64,000 nucleotides of DNA, taken from Clostridium_S neuense. GTDB lineage: Bacteria; Bacillota; Clostridia; Clostridiales; Clostridiaceae. Numbering within the stretch: the stretch's first letter is position 1; every line of letters begins with the position of its first letter. The notes below the pieces were generated by a model. That model worked only from the letters and a program-made list of their open reading frames with translations. It was not told the DNA's origin and searched no databases. The stretch spans positions 124,001-188,000 of the forward strand of contig NZ_JBJIAA010000007.1 in the NCBI RefSeq assembly GCF_045310695.1, read 5' to 3'. This document shows, in pieces, positions 52,842 to 62,898 of the stretch. The position numbers were made by a program, and so were the translations under genes.

Positions 52842-52934
52842 AAGGGGCTGTCGCACTAAAAAATTATTAAACCGTAATTTATAAATAATGTTAATTATAA
52901 ATTACGGTTTAACATTTTTGTGCGACAGCCTCTT
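52842..52934. repeat. Palindromic MITE-like element
   Basis: The ends AAGGGGCTGTCGCAC and GTGCGACAGCCTCTT are inverted repeats. Inside, TTAAACCGTAATTTATAA and TTATAAATTACGGTTTAA form an inner palindrome. Total ~93 bp with no coding frame. The GGGGCTGTCGCA end resembles the terminal repeats of IS1182-type elements, as I recall. It lies between two convergent genes, with a second hairpin at 52798-52832. Confidence 0.6.
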
Positions 52935-52940
52935 CTACTG

Positions 52941-54230
52941 CTAGTTTGAAAGCTTAAGTGATAGAGTTTTTGTAGTATCATCTCTATAAACCTCAAGGTT
53001 TACTACATCACCTGCATTGTGCTGAGATTTAATTGAATTTAATTCCTCTACACTTTTTACTTTTTTACCATCAAATTTAGTTATTACATCACCAGCCTGT
53101 ATTCCTGCTTTTTGAGCTGGACTAAAATCTTGGACTTGTGTCACATAAACCCCTACAGGAAGGCCGTGAGCCTTCAATTGACTTTCAGAATAAGTTTCAG
53201 TTGTTATACCAAGCATTAGTATTGGTTTTGATAAGCTTGAAATCTTAGGTTTAACTAAATCTATAGGAATTGCAAAACCTATTCCTTCGACACTAGTTCC
53301 ACTGCTAGTGCTACTGCCAATTTTAGCACTGTTTATACCAATTACTTGTCCTTGAGCATTTACAAGAGGACCACCACTATTTCCAGGATTAATTGCCGCA
53401 TCTGTTTGAATGTAAGTTTGCTTTTTAGATGATGTTTCATCTACACTTATTTGCCTATTTAAAGCACTTATAACTCCGTTGGTTACTGAACCTAGCAAAT
53501 CTTGACCAAGAGGGTTTCCTATTGCATATACAGGATCTCCAACATTCATGCTGCTTGAGCTTCCAAGTTCTGCAACCCCAGGTACCTTAACATTGCTGTC
53601 TGTTATTTTTATTACTGCCAAATCCATCGATTCGTCGTAATTAACAACTTTTGCAGCCACTTGTTTTTTGTTATTAAATATTACTGTTATTGTGTCGGCA
53701 CCTTGTATGACATGATTATTTGTTAATATATACCCTTCATTATTGAAAATAATTCCGGAACCCATACCATCTTCTTCACTACTTCCACTATTACGATTAT
53801 TTCCGTAAAAACCAAACATGCTATCGTAATCTGAAGTGGATACTTTTGTTTTAGTTGATACACCAACTACTGCAGGTGCAACCTTTTTAACTATTTGAGC
53901 TCCTGTTAGGCTGCCACCTTGGCTTGCGACTGTAGAAGTATTGGTTGCTTTAAGAGTTGATGAAGAAGCATCTGTATAAGAATTTCCTGCATTTTGTGCT
54001 AGAGTTTTATATAATGGAGTATTTCTAAATGCACTTGATTTAGGAAGTATATAAAGTGCTCCAGCAGTTGAAATTGTTCCACCTATTATAGAGCATGCAA
54101 GCCCTACTATAATATATGAAGTGAATTTATTTCTTCTCTTGGGTTTTTGTGGTGGAATAAAATCATTATTTATTTTAAATTCAGTTGGCATTTTTAAATT
54201 ATCAGTATTATCATTATTAAAATTATCCAT
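52941..54230 (-). CDS. htrA: HtrA/DegP-type serine protease with PDZ domain
   Basis: A 429-residue S1C protease. A cytoplasmic N-terminus of ~35 residues is followed by one membrane anchor (residues ~38-60). The catalytic triad is in TNNHVIQGAD (His), ESMDLAVIKI (Asp) and NPGNSGGPLV (Ser). The PDZ domain covers the last ~90 residues (GIQAGDVITKFDGK). It degrades misfolded proteins outside the membrane. Convergent with the two-component genes, which may control it. Confidence 0.96.
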   Translation of the reverse strand: MDNFNNDNTDNLKMPTEFKINNDFIPPQKPKRRNKFTSYIIVGLACSIIGGTISTAGALYILPKSSAFRNTPLYKTLAQNAGNSYTDASSSTLKATNTSTVASQGGSLTGAQIVKKVAPAVVGVSTKTKVSTSDYDSMFGFYGNNRNSGSSEEDGMGSGIIFNNEGYILTNNHVIQGADTITVIFNNKKQVAAKVVNYDESMDLAVIKITDSNVKVPGVAELGSSSSMNVGDPVYAIGNPLGQDLLGSVTNGVISALNRQISVDETSSKKQTYIQTDAAINPGNSGGPLVNAQGQVIGINSAKIGSSTSSGTSVEGIGFAIPIDLVKPKISSLSKPILMLGITTETYSESQLKAHGLPVGVYVTQVQDFSPAQKAGIQAGDVITKFDGKKVKSVEELNSIKSQHNAGDVVNLEVYRDDTTKTLSLKLSN

Positions 54231-54408
54231 AAATATTACCTCCGATTAATTGTTATTTAACATGCTTTAATGATAATATTTTTGTGTGACACTTTTGTGA
54301 CAAATTTGTTTAAGTAGTTTTAACAAAAAAGTTACTGGATAGATTTAATTTTACATTGAAATTATAAATGATTAATAGTAAACTATTATCAGTAAAGGAG
54401 GAATATTA

Positions 54409-55479
54409 TTGGATTTTATAAGGGAGATAATTCGTAGAGAAGCTTTTAAAAAGTTTATATTTTTTTCTATTTTGATTTTAATATTGTATTTTGCTAGAAA
54501 AATGTTAAATTTAGTTCTATTGACCTTTTTGTTTACATATTTAATAAATAGTGCGGAGGTTTTTATTGTTTCAAGGCTATCGAAATATGTGAAAATTAAA
54601 GAAGGAATTGTCACAATAATTCTATATATGTTAATAATAGCATTTATTGTTATAGCTTTTTATAAATATGTTCCAGTTGTTATAAATGAAGCTAAAAATC
54701 TTGAAGCACAAGCCGAGAGTTTTTATAGATCTAATGCTTTAGACAAATATGCTTTTATAGGTAAGTATGTATCTCCTATAATTGATAAGATAGATATTCA
54801 AAAGTACACTGAACCTGGCGCTAAATTTATCATTGAATTTGCAACAAGTTTAGGTAAAGTTAGTGTAAATGCATTTCTAGCATTAATTTTAAGTCTTTTC
54901 TTCATAGTTGAAAAAAGAGAAATTATAAAATTTGGAAGAAAGTTTGAAAAGAGTAAGCTATCAAGTATGTATAAATACTTCATATATTATGGAAATAATT
55001 TTTTAAATTCTTTTGGTAAAGTTATTAAAGCTCAAATAATAATAGCATTTGTAAATACGATTTTATCGGTGATTGGCCTTGCTGTAATGGGATTTCCAAG
55101 TCTTATGACTTTGGGACTTATGATATTTATATTGAGCTTAGTACCAGTAGCGGGTGTAATAATTTCATTAGTGCCTTTATCACTTATTGCGTTTAAAATA
55201 AATGGGCCAATAGAGGTTTTATATGTTTTAATAATGGTACTGATCATTCATTCCGTTGAAACTTATTTCCTTAATCCTAAACTTATGTCATCCAAAACTC
55301 ATATACCTATATTTTTTACTTTTGTAATACTTTTAGTTTCAGAAGAGTTTATGGGTACATGGGGGTTGCTTTTAGGCATACCTCTGTTTATGTTTATACT
55401 TGATGTTTTTAGTGTAAATATTGCTGAAGGGGTTTCTAACAATATAAGAACTGCACTGCCGTTTAAAAAGAAACAGTAA
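54409..55479 (+). CDS. AI-2E family transporter (YtvI/PerM-like)
   Basis: A 356-residue polytopic protein with about seven to eight membrane segments. The motif SLVPVAGVIISLVPLSLIA and ENxFLNPKLMSSKTHIPIFF-like stretch (ETYFLNPKLMSSK) are typical of the AI-2E/PerM superfamily, which exports signals or small molecules or exchanges ions. TTG start after AAAGGAGG. The LtaS-like gene follows by 28-43 bases. Confidence 0.9.
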   Translation: MDFIREIIRREAFKKFIFFSILILILYFARKMLNLVLLTFLFTYLINSAEVFIVSRLSKYVKIKEGIVTIILYMLIIAFIVIAFYKYVPVVINEAKNLEAQAESFYRSNALDKYAFIGKYVSPIIDKIDIQKYTEPGAKFIIEFATSLGKVSVNAFLALILSLFFIVEKREIIKFGRKFEKSKLSSMYKYFIYYGNNFLNSFGKVIKAQIIIAFVNTILSVIGLAVMGFPSLMTLGLMIFILSLVPVAGVIISLVPLSLIAFKINGPIEVLYVLIMVLIIHSVETYFLNPKLMSSKTHIPIFFTFVILLVSEEFMGTWGLLLGIPLFMFILDVFSVNIAEGVSNNIRTALPFKKKQ

Positions 55480-55522
55480 TTTTATTTATAATATTCAGAA
55501 AAAAGAGATGGTGAATTTGAAA

Positions 55523-57427
55523 ATGCCCACACTAATTAAAAATTTTTTTAATAATAAAATTTCAAAGCAAATAAATGAATTCTTTAAAAGTAATATCGAT
55601 GTTATTGTGTTTTTTGTAATATTATGTATAAAGCTAGTGAGCTATGGTAAAAGTATATCACCTGAGTATTTTGATTCAAGTGTTATTGTACCCATAATTG
55701 CATCTTTACTATTACTATTTAGTTTTTCGTTTTTGTTGAAAAATAAAAAAAGGATAAGATATTTATTTATTATCGATACCATAGTTAGTATTCTCATAAT
55801 AGCAGATTTAGCTTATTATAGGTATTATAAGGACATAATAACTGTTTCAGCTGTTAGAGATGCTAAGCTACTAATTGGTGTAAAGGATGCTGTGGCGGAT
55901 GTTATAAAGATTAATGACTTTTTATATTTAGCCGATATTGTAATTTTTATTCCTTTATTTAAAATGTACTATAAGAAAATTAATGTTAAAGTTCAGTCAA
56001 TGATAGCTAGAACGGTTGTTTTTTTAATGATATTTACTATTGGGACAGTAGTGGATGCTAAGACCTTTAAAAAGGTTTCAGCAGAACAACCAACACTTTT
56101 AACTGCCATGAGTAATAGAATCTATCTTACTAAAATGATAGGAAATTTAAATTTTCACATAGTTGATGCTTTTAATTTTACGAGCACAAAGATAAAAAAT
56201 TCAAAAAAGCTTCCAGAAAGTGAAGAAAAGCAGATAAAAAGTTATCTTGAAAGTAACAATAGTGTAAGTAATAAGTTTAGTGGTATAGGAAAAGGAAAGA
56301 ATCTTATAATGATTCAAGTAGAAGCGCTTCAAGGCTTTGCTATTAATAAACAAATTGGTGGCAAAGAGATAACACCTAATTTAAATAAATGGGTAAATAA
56401 AAGCATGTATTTTGATAATTATTTTTATCAAGTTGCTGGCGGAAATACTTCAGATGCTGAATTTATGTCTCTTAATTCACTTTATCCAGCACAATCTGGC
56501 GCAGCATATTATACCTATGGTGGTAATACCCTGAATGCGTTACCTAAAGAATTAGGAGAGAAGGGGTACTACACAGCGGCGCTTCACGGATATAATGAAG
56601 GCTTTTGGAATAGAAATGTAATGTATAAAACTGAGGATTTTAATGATTTCTTTGGACAGTCTAAGTATACTGATGATGAAAATGTAGGGTTGGGATTAAG
56701 TGATAAATCTTTCTTAAATCAATCTTTTGATAAGCTCCAGCAATTTAAACAGCCATATTTTTCTTTCCTTATTACTTTAAGTAGTCATTATCCATTTAAT
56801 GATGTTAAGGGATATGAAAATGGTATGGATACTTTAGATGTTGGAAATTATAAAAATACATTGTTTGGAAACTATTTAGAAGGTATACATTATACAGACA
56901 AACAGCTTGGAGATTTTTTAGATAAGCTTGAAAGTTCTGGCATAGCTGATAATTCTATTATTGTACTATACGGTGACCATTTTGCTATTCCTAAGCAAAA
57001 TATAAATGATTTATATAAATTTGAAGGTTCAAATAGCACAGATGATTTAGCTTGGTATCAGTATCAAAAAGTACCTTTGCTGATACATTTTCCTAAAGAT
57101 GAAAATAAGGGTATAAATCATGTTTATGCTGGCCAAATGGATATATATCCGACTATAGCTAATATGTTTAATATAAAAAATAGTTATATGTTTGGTAAAG
57201 ATATATTTAATACATCAGATAGAAAGGTTACGTTCAGAAATGGATCTTTTACTGACGGAAAGGTATTTTATGTTTCTTGGACTAATACTTATTATGATAT
57301 AAAAACGGGAAGTAAAATTAATGAAACTCCTGAACTTAAGAGTGCCAAGGAGAAGAGTTCTAAGGAATTAGAATATTCTGATGAGTTATTAAATCATAAT
57401 TTATTAAAATCATGGACAAAGAAATAA
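55523..57427 (+). CDS. LtaS-like lipoteichoic acid synthase/phosphoglycerol transferase
   Basis: A 634-residue enzyme with five membrane segments in the first ~185 residues and an outer sulfatase-type domain. MIQVEALQGFAI has the metal-binding Glu, AGGNTSDAEF the catalytic Thr, and YGDHF the later metal site. It polymerises glycerol phosphate from phosphatidylglycerol onto a glycolipid anchor. ATG 55523 is chosen because GGTGA lies 8 bases upstream; ATG 55508 would add five residues. Confidence 0.93.
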   Translation: MPTLIKNFFNNKISKQINEFFKSNIDVIVFFVILCIKLVSYGKSISPEYFDSSVIVPIIASLLLLFSFSFLLKNKKRIRYLFIIDTIVSILIIADLAYYRYYKDIITVSAVRDAKLLIGVKDAVADVIKINDFLYLADIVIFIPLFKMYYKKINVKVQSMIARTVVFLMIFTIGTVVDAKTFKKVSAEQPTLLTAMSNRIYLTKMIGNLNFHIVDAFNFTSTKIKNSKKLPESEEKQIKSYLESNNSVSNKFSGIGKGKNLIMIQVEALQGFAINKQIGGKEITPNLNKWVNKSMYFDNYFYQVAGGNTSDAEFMSLNSLYPAQSGAAYYTYGGNTLNALPKELGEKGYYTAALHGYNEGFWNRNVMYKTEDFNDFFGQSKYTDDENVGLGLSDKSFLNQSFDKLQQFKQPYFSFLITLSSHYPFNDVKGYENGMDTLDVGNYKNTLFGNYLEGIHYTDKQLGDFLDKLESSGIADNSIIVLYGDHFAIPKQNINDLYKFEGSNSTDDLAWYQYQKVPLLIHFPKDENKGINHVYAGQMDIYPTIANMFNIKNSYMFGKDIFNTSDRKVTFRNGSFTDGKVFYVSWTNTYYDIKTGSKINETPELKSAKEKSSKELEYSDELLNHNLLKSWTKK

Positions 57428-57460
57428 GGAAGTTATCATATGATAACTTCCTTATTTTTG
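57426..57460. terminator. Bidirectional terminator
   Basis: AAGGAAGTTATCA with TGATAACTTCCTT, a perfect stem followed by ATTTTT. It separates ltaS-like and greA, which are convergent. Confidence 0.85.
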
Positions 57461-57483
57461 AGCAATTTAATTGCGTTTAAAAA

Positions 57484-57951
57484 TTATTTTAATATTTTAA
57501 GTACTTCAACTTCATAATTACCGTCAGGTGATTCAACAGTTGCCTTTTTATTTACTTCCAATTTGTATAGAGATTTTCCTAGTGGAGAGTCAATGCTTAT
57601 TTTCATATTTTTTACATCTGCTTCCACTGAACTTACAAGAGTTACTTCTTCTACTTCATCTATATCATAAAATTTAACCATTGCAGTTTTATTTAAATCA
57701 AATACATTTTCATTTACAGAAGTTTCAACAACAGTAGAAGTTTTTAAAAGCTCTTCTATCTCTTGAATTCTAGTTTCATTCATAGACTGATCGTCTTTTG
57801 CTGCACTATAATCAGCATTTTCGCTTAAATCACCTTGAGCTCTTGCAACCTTAAGTGCTTCTTTTATTTCTACTCTTTTAATTGTCTTTAAGTATTCAAG
57901 CTCTTCTTCAAGCTTCTTTTTTCCGGATTCTGTTAAAATAACTTTGTTCAA
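57484..57951 (-). CDS. greA: Transcription elongation factor GreA
   Basis: A 155-residue protein. The N-terminal coiled coil carries the acidic tip DLSENADYSAAKDDQS, and the C-terminal FKBP-like domain ends DSPLGKSLYKLEVN. GreA makes stalled RNA polymerase cleave its backtracked RNA. TTG start (revcomp at 57951) after AGGTG. Confidence 0.95.
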   Translation of the reverse strand: MNKVILTESGKKKLEEELEYLKTIKRVEIKEALKVARAQGDLSENADYSAAKDDQSMNETRIQEIEELLKTSTVVETSVNENVFDLNKTAMVKFYDIDEVEEVTLVSSVEADVKNMKISIDSPLGKSLYKLEVNKKATVESPDGNYEVEVLKILK

Positions 57952-58096
57952 TTATAAACACCTACTATCTTAAAATTATGTATTCGTTTTGATAGAAAAT
58001 AATATATCATACACTATTATAATAATATTACTAAAATTAATTTATTTCAAGAGAATATAAATAAACTTTTGTCAATGCTAAGTTATAATCTGAAAA

Positions 58097-58879
58097 TTAG
58101 TTGTCCTCTACATCATATAGATATTTTGCAATTTCTTCAATAATATCTAATTTTATATCATTTGGTAAACAATTAAACTTGTGTCTTAAGCTATCTGCTT
58201 TTTCACATTGTAATGCTGATATATCAATGGATTCCAATTTTAATGCTTTTATATTTGAATTATCAGAGTACAAGGAAGAAATAGCAAAATCTAATATTTG
58301 CTTAAATACGTCATATTCATATATACTTACCTTAAAGTAATTTAAATTTTTATTTCCATATTCCTCAAACCTGTTAACCAAATTTCTTAAAATCGCTAGA
58401 GTTAATTTATTGGACTCACTAATCTCACCAAGCAGCCAACTTGAATATTGAAAAAGCGTGTCTATGTCCGATACAGATATGGATATTGTACAGGTCATGT
58501 TTTCTATAATTTTAGTTGATTTATCTTTGTAAATATATATAAAATTATTGTGATAAAATTCTTCTATTATGCGTTTCAAAAGTTGTTTATTAGTTGCAAG
58601 AAGATCAAATTTGCAGCCATATACAAATCCTCTCTCAAGGCTTACTTGTCCCCAAACTATAGTCGCATTGCATGTCAAATTTAGATTTCCTATAGGAAAT
58701 TTAAATGTGACTTTGTCTCCAATTTGCAGTCGTTTTAGTAAATTTAATTTTACACCACTTTCACTTATATCTAGTATTTCAACCTCATCAATTTTGTTTG
58801 TACCATTTACCATAAAAAAAGTTGTCAAACATCTAAATCTGATTCTCTTAAAGTTTCTTTGCTCTGTAAAATTTTTCAT
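58097..58879 (-). CDS. PilZ domain protein
   Basis: A 260-residue protein. The N-terminus has a PilZ domain with RNFKRIRFR (the R-x3-R c-di-GMP arm) and DISESGVKLNL (D/N-x-S-x2-G), followed by a beta barrel to ~residue 100. The C-terminal ~160 residues are helical and unrecognised. It probably binds cyclic di-GMP. The start ATG 58879 follows GAGGGTGG; ATG 58894 overlaps that RBS. Confidence 0.88.
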   Translation of the reverse strand: MKNFTEQRNFKRIRFRCLTTFFMVNGTNKIDEVEILDISESGVKLNLLKRLQIGDKVTFKFPIGNLNLTCNATIVWGQVSLERGFVYGCKFDLLATNKQLLKRIIEEFYHNNFIYIYKDKSTKIIENMTCTISISVSDIDTLFQYSSWLLGEISESNKLTLAILRNLVNRFEEYGNKNLNYFKVSIYEYDVFKQILDFAISSLYSDNSNIKALKLESIDISALQCEKADSLRHKFNCLPNDIKLDIIEEIAKYLYDVEDN

Positions 58880-59006
58880 CTCATCCACCCTCATGTAAAT
58901 ATAAAAGTTATTATCATTAGGTATCTTAAAATCTTAAGATACCTAATAAAAGAAAATAAACCATATATATTATTATAAAGTATATTTACAAATAAATAAA
59001 CAAAAA

Positions 59007-59966
59007 TTAAACAGCAGTGCTTTTATTCCACTTACCACATCTATCGCCAAAACATCCTACTATTTCGTCATTGTTCTTAATTTGAACTACTTCACATTTA
59101 TTTTCGCATCCACTGCATTCAAAGCTGGTTGATACAAAGTTTATATTTGCTAAATTAAAGCCTTTGAAATTTGTTTGAACTTTATATCTTTCTATATGAT
59201 CCTTAGCTATTATAGCTGCTCCGACAGCCCCCATGACTTTATGATTAGGCGGAACTATTATTTTATATCCTAAGGATTTTTCGAAAGAGAGTTTTATTCC
59301 TATATTTGAGGCAACACCGCCTTGAAAGAAAATTTTAGGTAATATTTCTTTGCCTTTTCCTACATTGTTTAAATAATTTCTTACTAGGGCATCACATAGC
59401 CCGCATATAATATCATCTTCACTGTAACCAAGTTGTTGTTTGTGAATCATATCAGATTCTGCAAAAACAGCACATCTACCAGCTATTCTTATAGGAGAAG
59501 TTGATCTTAAAGCGTGTTCACCGAATTTATCTATTGGGATTTCTAATCTTTCAGCTTGTCGATCCAAAAATGAGCCTGTTCCAGCAGCACAAACTGTGTT
59601 CATAGCAAAATCACTTACAATTCCATTGCGCAAAATTATTATTTTTGAATCTTGACCTCCTATTTCAATTATTGTTTTTACATCTTTATCTAAATTTAAG
59701 GCTGCTATGGCATGAGCTGTGATTTCATTTTTAACAGTGTCGCCTCCTATGAGATATGAGGCTATTTGTCTTCCACTTCCAGTAGTTCCAACACCCAATA
59801 TTTGTTTATCTGTATATTTGTCTTTTAAAATTCTGAAACCATTTTGTATTGCTTCAATTGGTTTTCCTTTTGTTCGAAGGTAGATACTTTCTACTACTTC
59901 TGCATTTTTATTTAAAAGAACTATATCTGTACTTACTGATCCAACATCAACACCCATGTAGTACAT
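59007..59966 (-). CDS. BadF/HgdC-type ATPase, 2-hydroxyacyl-CoA dehydratase activator family
   Basis: A 319-residue ASKHA-fold ATPase. GVDVGSVSTDIVLL at the start binds phosphate, IGGQDSKI follows, and AGTGSFLDRQAE has the fold's central motif. VCAAG and the FAESDMI region carry the cysteines that hold the bridging [4Fe-4S] cluster in HgdC. The C-terminus adds a cysteine-rich tail (CSGCENKCE, CFGDRCGKW). Start after AAGGAGAG. It overlaps the upstream gene by 20 bases. Confidence 0.9.
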   Translation of the reverse strand: MYYMGVDVGSVSTDIVLLNKNAEVVESIYLRTKGKPIEAIQNGFRILKDKYTDKQILGVGTTGSGRQIASYLIGGDTVKNEITAHAIAALNLDKDVKTIIEIGGQDSKIIILRNGIVSDFAMNTVCAAGTGSFLDRQAERLEIPIDKFGEHALRSTSPIRIAGRCAVFAESDMIHKQQLGYSEDDIICGLCDALVRNYLNNVGKGKEILPKIFFQGGVASNIGIKLSFEKSLGYKIIVPPNHKVMGAVGAAIIAKDHIERYKVQTNFKGFNLANINFVSTSFECSGCENKCEVVQIKNNDEIVGCFGDRCGKWNKSTAV

Positions 59967-61044
59967 TATTTTCTCTCCTTTCAAGTAAATCTATAAATGC
60001 TTCAATTCTTGTAATGTATCCTGCTTCACCTGTCATTTCGTCAACTATAAGACTTAATATAGGAAAATTTTCGTCTTTTGAAATTTTAGGCAATATTGAT
60101 TTTGCTACAATTTCTGGCATACATCCTAAAGGAAAAATTTGTATAGCACCATCGAAATCAGAATGACTTGACATAACTGCTTCTCCAATACATTCCCTTG
60201 CATGACCTCCTATATAATAAGGTAAATATTTTCTTGAATTAAATCTCAAGTCAATAGAATTTAATTTTAGTATAGAAAGCATGGCATCCTTAAACCACCA
60301 ACTTGGGCTTAAATGTCTTGAAGTTGATACGCCATAATCCATGAGCTTATCTTCGATATAAAAATTTGAAAAAGGCTCTATAATAGTATATATTTCGCCT
60401 ATTATAGCAATTTTTAAAGGATGTTTTTCTTTGTCTAGTTTTACGTTGTCAATTTTATTTTTACAAAGCTTAAGGAATTCTAAAAGCTTATCAGGTTCAT
60501 TATATGAAAAGGCTTCTTTTTTGCAGTTTCTTAATATCTTTTTACAATCGCCAAGGTTTGCTTCATATCCAGCCTTTTTATGGGCTTCTTTTTCAATATA
60601 GTCTAAGAGGTTTATTATTCTATAAGCTTTATAAAGTGTTTTTAATTTTTGGTTTATACTTAGAGAACTTTCATTAGATATTTTTGATATTCTTCTGAAA
60701 AATTCTTCTTTACCAATAGCGCTTGGTTTATCTAGTACAATAAAATTAACATTATAACCTAGCTTTTTTAGTAAGTTCATTTGAAGTTCGCAATATTCTC
60801 CAAATCTACAAGGACCACAGCTTCCGGTTATTAGGACAGTATCAGCACCATTTCTTATGCTCTCTATATATCCTCCCATCATTATTTTGAATGGAAGGCA
60901 CATTTCTTCAGGAGAATATAATGATCCTAATTCTAAACATTTTTTGTTACTTTGTGGAGGGAGGACATAGTCTATCCCTAGACCATCAAACACAGCTTTT
61001 GCTGCGTAGCATGTATTACCAAGATGAGGAAACGTTATTTTCAT
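59947..61044 (-). CDS. Acyl-CoA dehydratase activase-related protein (DUF2229/HgdB-like)
   Basis: A 365-residue protein. MKITFPHLGNTCYAAKAVF, SPEEMCLPFKIMMGGY and TGSCGPCRFGEYCE carry cysteines able to hold an iron-sulfur cluster. IFPLGCMPEIVA and LIVDEMTGEAGYITRIEAF close it. This is the pattern of the 2-hydroxyglutaryl-CoA dehydratase D-component/DUF2229 proteins. It overlaps both neighbours in a three-gene operon. Function unknown. Confidence 0.85.
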   Translation of the reverse strand: MKITFPHLGNTCYAAKAVFDGLGIDYVLPPQSNKKCLELGSLYSPEEMCLPFKIMMGGYIESIRNGADTVLITGSCGPCRFGEYCELQMNLLKKLGYNVNFIVLDKPSAIGKEEFFRRISKISNESSLSINQKLKTLYKAYRIINLLDYIEKEAHKKAGYEANLGDCKKILRNCKKEAFSYNEPDKLLEFLKLCKNKIDNVKLDKEKHPLKIAIIGEIYTIIEPFSNFYIEDKLMDYGVSTSRHLSPSWWFKDAMLSILKLNSIDLRFNSRKYLPYYIGGHARECIGEAVMSSHSDFDGAIQIFPLGCMPEIVAKSILPKISKDENFPILSLIVDEMTGEAGYITRIEAFIDLLERRENNVLHGC

Positions 61045-61939
61045 CTACACCGCATCTCCTTTCAAGCATATCTGCAAAAGCCTCTAATCTAGTATCAAAT
61101 CCAGCTTCTCCTGTTTGCTCATCTATTTTTAGTATTAGCATTGGAAAAGACTTTAGTTTGTTTTTTATAAGTTCTATTAGTACAGAATCTATTCCGCATG
61201 AAAAAGACGAAATGTATATAATGCCATGAACAAGATTATTTTTTGCTGAAAAAACTGAGAAACCATAAGATTCTCTAGCAAAAGTCCAGAATGGTTTTTT
61301 AAATAAACTTGATGTTTCATTATTAATTAAATTTTCGTCTATAGCCTCTTCGGTAATTACACCTATACCTAGTTTATGTAATTTTTTAATTAAGTTTAGA
61401 TTTGAATAGGTGTCATATATGTTATAAGGATGGCCTACTAGTGCAATATTAATGTTATAGTCTTTATCTTGAATTCCCAAAATTGAACTTTTTTGTGCAA
61501 GGAGAGCTTTTGAATATGCATTCTTTATTTTGTAGATGTTTTTTGTAAAAATAGCACCAGAGTTTTTTATAAATGTTATAAAACTTTTTTTATTATATGA
61601 GTATATTGGAAAAGAAATAATTTTAGGCATATTTGAGATATCATTTACAATCATCTCAGGAAGTCCGCAAAATTTTGGACATATAAACTCAGATTCTTTT
61701 AATTGCATAATTCTGGGAATAAGTATTATATCGCATTTATCTTTTAAATATGCAACATGTCCGTGAAAAATTTTAATTGGTAAACATGCTTCGTCGATTG
61801 AATATTTTATTCCTAAATTTAAAATATCCTTGTTTGTGTCTGGAGATGTTATAATTTGGGCACCTAATTCACTAAAAAAGGTTTTAAAAAAAGGATAGTA
61901 CCTATAAGATAATAAACCTTTAGGAATTCCAACTTTCAT
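61016..61939 (-). CDS. DUF2229-type activase-related protein
   Basis: A 307-residue relative of the next gene product: MKVGIPKGLLSYRYYPFF, then SIDEACLPIKIFHGH, ICPKFCGLPEMI, SSFSCGIDSVLIE and LKIDEQTGEAGFDTRLEAF. It shares cysteine positions and the closing motif with the 59947-61044 protein, so the two may pair. First gene of the operon; AAGGAAT RBS. Confidence 0.85.
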   Translation of the reverse strand: MKVGIPKGLLSYRYYPFFKTFFSELGAQIITSPDTNKDILNLGIKYSIDEACLPIKIFHGHVAYLKDKCDIILIPRIMQLKESEFICPKFCGLPEMIVNDISNMPKIISFPIYSYNKKSFITFIKNSGAIFTKNIYKIKNAYSKALLAQKSSILGIQDKDYNINIALVGHPYNIYDTYSNLNLIKKLHKLGIGVITEEAIDENLINNETSSLFKKPFWTFARESYGFSVFSAKNNLVHGIIYISSFSCGIDSVLIELIKNKLKSFPMLILKIDEQTGEAGFDTRLEAFADMLERRCGVDENNVSSSW

Positions 61940-62043
61940 GGTATATCATTCCTTCCTGATGTAATTTGATACATTTAGATATTTTAACCATAAACGTTAT
62001 TTTTTATTCACGACTGCAACTAAAAATGGATAGGGTTAATATC

Positions 62044-62898
62044 CTATCCATTCAAGAAGTTTAATAGATTTTCATAATTATTTTTTGCGTCTTTATATCC
62101 TTCATTATATAAATCAATAAGTTTCTTTTTGTTTTTTTCGGTTCTTCCAACCATAGGAGGTTTCTGTGGTTGAATTATAAATGCTTTGCCATCCTTATTT
62201 AGTTTGTTTATATATTCAATAGTATTATTGTAAAGTTTATATCTTTGTATAAGTGAATTATATAATCCTTTATAATTGCGATATTTTTTGGAAGCAATCC
62301 ATTTTAATTTAAATGGTTTTTTTATGTAGCCATGGCTTCTGGTTAAAATAATTACATTTTTTGTGTTACCGTCGCTTATAGATTTTTTTATTGGTATTGG
62401 ATCAGAAAGTCCACCATCCATCAGTGTGAAGTTATTCACTTTTACGGATTTAGCTATAAAAGGAAGACTGCTGGAAGCTTTTATTATATCAAGAATGTTT
62501 TCATGTGTATAATTGCTCTTATTAAAATAAACTTCTTTTCCTGTAATACAATCAGTAGCTCCAATTACAAATTCTCCATCATAGTTGAAAAAAGTTTGAA
62601 AATCAAAGGGTAATAGTTTGGATGGAATTTCGTTAAATATAAAATCCATTCCAAAAATAGATTTATGTTTAATTAAGTTTCTATAACTTAAGTATCTTGG
62701 ATCGGAAATAAAATCTATTGTTGCAGATTTTGTTCTTCCTCGCTGTTTTGAAACATAGGAAGCTCCATTGCATGCTCCCATTGATACACCTATTATGTAG
62801 GGAAAGTAGAGGTTTTTGTCCATAAAAAAATCAAGAACTCCAGATGTGTATACTCCGCGCATTCCTCCACCTTCTAATATGAGACCTATATTATTCAA
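62044..62898 (-). CDS. Patatin-like phospholipase
   Basis: A 284-residue patatin. The oxyanion loop is in LEGGGMRGVYTSG, the nucleophile in GVSMGACNG (G-x-S-x-G), and the catalytic Asp in MDGGLSDP. It hydrolyses acyl lipids. TTG 62898 follows AAGGAGATGATG; the ATG at 63012 would add 38 unrelated residues. The gene stands alone, with a 31-base gap to the L,D-transpeptidase side. Confidence 0.9.
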   Translation of the reverse strand: MNNIGLILEGGGMRGVYTSGVLDFFMDKNLYFPYIIGVSMGACNGASYVSKQRGRTKSATIDFISDPRYLSYRNLIKHKSIFGMDFIFNEIPSKLLPFDFQTFFNYDGEFVIGATDCITGKEVYFNKSNYTHENILDIIKASSSLPFIAKSVKVNNFTLMDGGLSDPIPIKKSISDGNTKNVIILTRSHGYIKKPFKLKWIASKKYRNYKGLYNSLIQRYKLYNNTIEYINKLNKDGKAFIIQPQKPPMVGRTEKNKKKLIDLYNEGYKDAKNNYENLLNFLNG

